From assembly GCA_021778935.1 (NCBI GenBank), contig JAJYBQ010000102.1, positions 1-8,265 on the forward strand: DNA of 8,265 nt. The letters run 5' to 3'. The stretch is from Pseudomonadota bacterium. Lineage in GTDB: Bacteria > Pseudomonadota > Gammaproteobacteria > Burkholderiales > Burkholderiaceae. Below are positions 5,525 through 8,265 of this stretch, one piece after another. The notes beneath the pieces were generated by a model. It made no database searches. It was not told where the DNA came from and saw only the letters and a program-made list of their open reading frames with translations. Numbering within the stretch: position 1 is the stretch's first letter; each line of letters begins with the position of its first letter. A program made the position numbers and the translations under genes.

Positions 5525-8226
5525 TGGGGTGCCCCCTCACCCTGCCCGCGCTCCGCAACGGCGGGAGAGGGGAATGTCCTGGCATGAGAAGAAAACCCGT
5601 GCCGGCACAGACTGCGCAATTCGCAGCGCCGGCAGACCGACTCGGCACCGTTCGCCGGCAGCGGCGCGCCGGCGGCGATCCGCGCAAGGTCTGTACGCAA
5701 GCGCGCGCGCAGCGCCGCGACCTGCTCCGCATAGGCGGCTGGAGCCACATCGATCCGGTGCACCACGCCGCGCTCCGGCATGCCAGGATCATCCGGCCGT
5801 TCCAGATGCAGGTATGCGGCCTGCGCCGAACCCTGCACATCGAGCAGCAGCCCGTAGAACGCCAGTTGTACGTCCTCCCCCAATTCCTTCTGGGCCTTGC
5901 GCGAGGCGCTCGGGCTGCGCGTCTTGTAGTCGATCACCCGTACCGCGCTGTCGCGCCCGGCGTCGATGCGGTCGATCCGTCCCAACAACTCCACCGACCC
6001 GGAATCCGCGTCCCCCTCGCCGAAGCCGAACGCTCGTCGCCGCGACGACTCCCCGCTGCGCCAGCGCCAGCCATCGCGTTCGTCCTTGTGCAACCATGCG
6101 ACGTACCCCGGGATCCAGGACCGGATCCGCTCCCGGTAGGCAATCAGCGCAGGTTGCTCCGCCAGACGGGGGGAGAACTGCGCATCCACCACGGCACGCA
6201 AGGCTGCAAGATCGGCAGCCGGGCCGCGGATGGAAGCGGGGTCTGCATCCCGCGCGCGATGGAACTCGTACAGCACCTGATGCATGAGCAAACCGAGATC
6301 CCGCTTGTCGGGAACCGGCCGCGGCCGCTCGCGCTCGGCCAGACCGAGGGCGCGCAGGGCAAAAAACCGATAGGGGCAATCGACGAGGTCCTGCGCCGCG
6401 CCCGCCGAGATCCGCGCCGGCAGCGGCGCGCGCGGCGCGCGCGGCAGCGACGGCCGCGCCGCCACCGCTTCCCATTCGAGGGCGAAGCCCTGCATGCGCG
6501 GCGGCGTATCCGGGAAAAATCCCATCAGCCGGTCCAGGCGATCGAGCAACGGCGACAACGCCGCCGGCTCGTCGCCGCGACGGAACCGCCACGTCGCCGC
6601 GACGGCGGGGGTCGTTGCCAGCAGACAGGCCCAATCGAGCGTCTGTTCCCCCCGCATCGCGTCCATGCCAGGCAGGCCCAGATCCCGCCGAACGGCGGGC
6701 GCCATCAGGACGCCGGGGGGCGGGGTCCCCGGCAAATGATCGGCATCGGCCCCGATCAATAGCGCGGCGTCGAAGCGCCGCAAGCGCGTTCCCGCCAGCG
6801 AGGTCATCAACACCGGGCTCTCGGTGTCCTCCCCGGCACCGATGTCCTCGAAATACGCCGCCAGGAACGCGCGAAACTCGGCAGGACGCAAGCGCAGATC
6901 GAAATCGCGCCATTCCTCCTGCAAATGCTGCAAGGCATCCAGGACGACGGCGCCCACCGGATCGGCGGCCAGGGCCGCCGCCACGCCGAGTTCATCGAGC
7001 GCGGCGAGCAGCCCGCGGAGATGGTCCGCCCCGGGCGCGTCCTTGGCACCGCGCGCCCGGGCGACCCAGACATCGAGGCGATCGCGCGCACCGGCCGCGA
7101 ACGGCGACTGGAGCCAATCGGACCGATCCTGCGGCGTCGCGTCGGCCCCCGCCAGGTCGAGCCAGTGGATCACGACGGCGCACGCGCTCGTCGTCGACAG
7201 CTTCCACCCCGACTCGTCGCGCACCAGCACCTGCGCGCGTTCGAGCAGCGCGCGCACCCGGCGCGCGGTCAGCCGATCGCACGCCACCAGCGCGATGCGT
7301 CGCGCGCCCTGCCGCAATCGATCCAAGGTCCACCGCGCCGCCGCCGTGGCCTCCTCTTCCAACGTCGACGTCTTGATGATGGAAAACCCCGGCAACGCCG
7401 CCGCGTCCCCGGTCGCTGCGCGCAAGGCGGCGGCGCGTTCGGCGAGCGGCACGAAATCCGCCGCCGCGTCGTCCGCCGCCGTGAGCACTTCGGGCCAGGC
7501 CGCGCCGATCCAGCCGTACCGCTGCACCAGGGCCGGCCGATCCGTGGCAACCAGCACCGTCGGCTGTCCCGACTGCTTCGTCATCGCCTCGCAAACCGCC
7601 CGCTGCCACGGCGCCGCACCCTGCGGCACCAGCCATACGAAGGGACCGCCCAGGCCGATCGCCCGCCGCTCCAGGCGTTCGCGCAGGAGTGCCGCACCGC
7701 CGGACGGCGTGCCGCCGCCCGCCATCAATCCGGCGCGCCACAGGGCCAGAACGAACTGCGCCTGCATCGCGCCCAGCCGCGCCGCGCGCCGGGAGAAATG
7801 CCGCTGCACCGCGGCGGCCCAGCGACCCTCGAACGCATCCACGGCGCCGCTCGCCGCCAAGGTGAGTTCATCGCTCAAGGCTGCGACGTCGCGTGCCAAC
7901 GCCCAGAGCACCCCGGCCTGGGAACCGAAGGTTTCCCGCACCCAGTCGTTGCCGCGCAGGGCATCGAACAGCTCCGCCCGCTGCCGCCACCGCGCGAGAC
8001 GCGCAATCCCGGCAAAGTCCTCGAGCGTCGTCGTCCGCGGGCCGACGAACGCGGCTCCCGGCCACGCCTCGACCAGGGCCGCGCGCAGCATCGCCGCGTG
8101 CGCCATCCGCGGGACGATCACCGTGACGCGGCGCAGATCACGCCGGCCAGGTTCGGCGAACCCGCGCAGCAGGTCCGCCACCCCGGGCCACCAGCGCTCA
8201 TCCGGCGGAACCAGCAGTTCCTGCAT
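5521..8226 (-). CDS. addB: AddB-type PD-(D/E)XK nuclease subunit with iron-sulfur cysteines
   Basis: This is the likely partner of AddA: an inactivated-helicase scaffold with a second nuclease, acting on the other DNA strand during end resection. It has 901 residues from the ATG at 8226. The N-terminus (VTVIVPRMAHAAMLRAAL, 34-51) sits where helicases carry Walker A, but no GKT/GKS is present. A degenerate helicase segment (IGADADHLPG, near 490-500) resembles the AddB/RecC fold. The C-terminal nuclease has H649, GRIDRID (749-755, D752), IDYKT with D766 and K768, and QLAFY (Q787, Y791). C617 together with C865/C868/C874 (C-x2-C-x5-C) matches the AddB iron-sulfur staple that brackets the nuclease fold. 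The 8226 start is preferred over the in-frame ATG at 8265 because it has a GAGGG site 7 nt upstream. The final ~19 residues are encoded by a REP-like repeat and are probably not ancestral. The stop overlaps the addA start by 4 nt. It may belong to the AddB-like '~900-residue DNA repair protein' group. Confidence 0.9.
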   Translation of the reverse strand: MQELLVPPDERWWPGVADLLRGFAEPGRRDLRRVTVIVPRMAHAAMLRAALVEAWPGAAFVGPRTTTLEDFAGIARLARWRQRAELFDALRGNDWVRETFGSQAGVLWALARDVAALSDELTLAASGAVDAFEGRWAAAVQRHFSRRAARLGAMQAQFVLALWRAGLMAGGGTPSGGAALLRERLERRAIGLGGPFVWLVPQGAAPWQRAVCEAMTKQSGQPTVLVATDRPALVQRYGWIGAAWPEVLTAADDAAADFVPLAERAAALRAATGDAAALPGFSIIKTSTLEEEATAAARWTLDRLRQGARRIALVACDRLTARRVRALLERAQVLVRDESGWKLSTTSACAVVIHWLDLAGADATPQDRSDWLQSPFAAGARDRLDVWVARARGAKDAPGADHLRGLLAALDELGVAAALAADPVGAVVLDALQHLQEEWRDFDLRLRPAEFRAFLAAYFEDIGAGEDTESPVLMTSLAGTRLRRFDAALLIGADADHLPGTPPPGVLMAPAVRRDLGLPGMDAMRGEQTLDWACLLATTPAVAATWRFRRGDEPAALSPLLDRLDRLMGFFPDTPPRMQGFALEWEAVAARPSLPRAPRAPLPARISAGAAQDLVDCPYRFFALRALGLAERERPRPVPDKRDLGLLMHQVLYEFHRARDADPASIRGPAADLAALRAVVDAQFSPRLAEQPALIAYRERIRSWIPGYVAWLHKDERDGWRWRSGESSRRRAFGFGEGDADSGSVELLGRIDRIDAGRDSAVRVIDYKTRSPSASRKAQKELGEDVQLAFYGLLLDVQGSAQAAYLHLERPDDPGMPERGVVHRIDVAPAAYAEQVAALRARLRTDLARIAAGAPLPANGAESVCRRCELRSLCRHGFSSHARTFPSPAVAERGQGEGAPQ
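5531..5572. repeat. REP-like palindromic intergenic repeat at the addB/addA junction
   Basis: The plus strand begins GCCCCCTCACCCTGCCCGCG and ends GGCGGGAGAGGGG. Outer arms CCCCTC (5533-5538) and GAGGGG (5567-5572) pair over 6 bp. Inner arms CCCGC (5545-5549) and GCGGG (5561-5565) pair over 5 bp, leaving an 11-nt loop. This composition (CCCCTCACCC...GCGGGAGAGGGG) matches, from memory, a widespread class of short interspersed palindromes in GC-rich proteobacteria. These often create spurious peptide tails such as PSPAVAERGQGEG, which is exactly the AddB C-terminus here. Only one copy is present in the window, so dispersal in the genome is not shown. Confidence 0.65.
5532..5538 (-). promoter_or_regulatory. 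Ribosome binding site of addA (GAGGGGG), inside addB and inside a repeat arm
   Basis: On the minus strand GAGGGGG stands 7 nt before the addA ATG. It lies in the last codons of addB and forms most of the 3' arm of the palindromic repeat at 5531-5572. If the hairpin forms in the mRNA, the site would be paired. Ribosomes finishing addB would be expected to open it, which fits coupling through the ATGA overlap. The sequestration is inferred from base pairing only. Confidence 0.7.
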
Positions 8227-8265
8227 GATCGATCCCTCGCAAAACGATGCGTGACACCTGCTCAT
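8227..8265 (-). other. addB 5' leader or 13-residue alternative N-terminal extension
   Basis: The addB frame stays open to the window edge, and an ATG lies at 8263-8265, which would add MSRCHASFCEGSI. This segment does not look like the start of an AddB fold. The good ribosome binding site lies within it, just before the ATG at 8226. I therefore read it as untranslated leader. No promoter elements can be judged in 39 bases. Any promoter or upstream gene is outside the window. Confidence 0.6.
8234..8238 (-). promoter_or_regulatory. Ribosome binding site of addB (GAGGG)
   Basis: On the minus strand GAGGG stands 7 nt before the ATG at 8226. It decides the start: the upstream in-frame ATG at 8265 has no visible leader within the window. 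Confidence 0.75.

Noticed and set aside
4133..5587. 484-codon open frame on the plus strand opposite the addA N-terminal half
   Set aside because: It covers the Walker A and B region of addA and has no independent ribosome binding site or domain.
6424..6447. Tandem GCGCGCGGC-type repeats in addB
   Set aside because: They encode a short PRAPRAPLP linker before the nuclease domain. Simple GC-rich codon repetition explains them.
5524..6762. 412-codon open frame on the plus strand opposite the AddB nuclease domain
   Set aside because: The minus strand encodes the conserved nuclease and cysteine motifs here. The antisense product is Arg/Pro-rich and of no recognisable type.
6824..8254. 476-codon open frame on the plus strand opposite the AddB N-terminal half
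   Set aside because: It is a Ser/Ala/Arg-rich antisense translation typical of high-GC shadows. AddB continues in frame on the minus strand.
1..8265. A novel defence or mobile system formed by the oxidoreductase plus AddAB
   Set aside because: The PFOR gene is convergent and metabolic. AddAB is a known housekeeping repair complex, and no integrase, toxin, repeat array or other defence signature is present.

Overview
The window is GC-rich, with strong G/C preference at third codon positions, and is almost fully coding. It looks like a proteobacterial chromosome. The two recombination genes resemble beta/gammaproteobacterial AddA/AddB-type proteins, but the taxonomy is an inference from protein style and is not firm. 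I see no tRNA, rRNA, CRISPR array, insertion sequence, phage gene or integration site.

Layout: (1) Bases 1-1999, plus strand: the 3' part of a large pyruvate:ferredoxin/flavodoxin oxidoreductase gene (NifJ/PFOR family). The 5' part lies outside the window. The visible part carries the end of an N-terminal domain, an 8Fe ferredoxin-like domain and the whole thiamine-diphosphate domain. (2) Bases 2000-5524, minus strand: an AddA-type UvrD-family helicase-nuclease of 1174 residues. (3) Bases 5521-8226, minus strand: an AddB-type protein of about 901 residues, with a degenerate helicase half, a PD-(D/E)XK nuclease domain and a four-cysteine iron-sulfur signature. The last 39 bases (8227-8265) are the start of the addB leader, or an N-terminal extension of it.

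addB and addA form one transcription unit (addB first) and overlap by 4 nt (ATGA). Together they should form a heterodimeric helicase-nuclease that processes double-strand DNA ends for RecA-dependent recombination, the role RecBCD has in E. coli. The PFOR gene converges on addA and has no evident functional link to it. The two stop codons touch inside the palindrome TGATCA, with no intergenic base.

I do not see a clearly new biological system. The points most worth a second look are small-scale. A palindromic REP-like repeat sits at the addB/addA junction, encodes the C-terminal tail of AddB and contains the addA ribosome binding site. An in-phase A8 slippery run in addA is followed 28 nt downstream by a perfect 18-bp palindrome. 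Competing hairpins lie at the zero-gap convergent junction.
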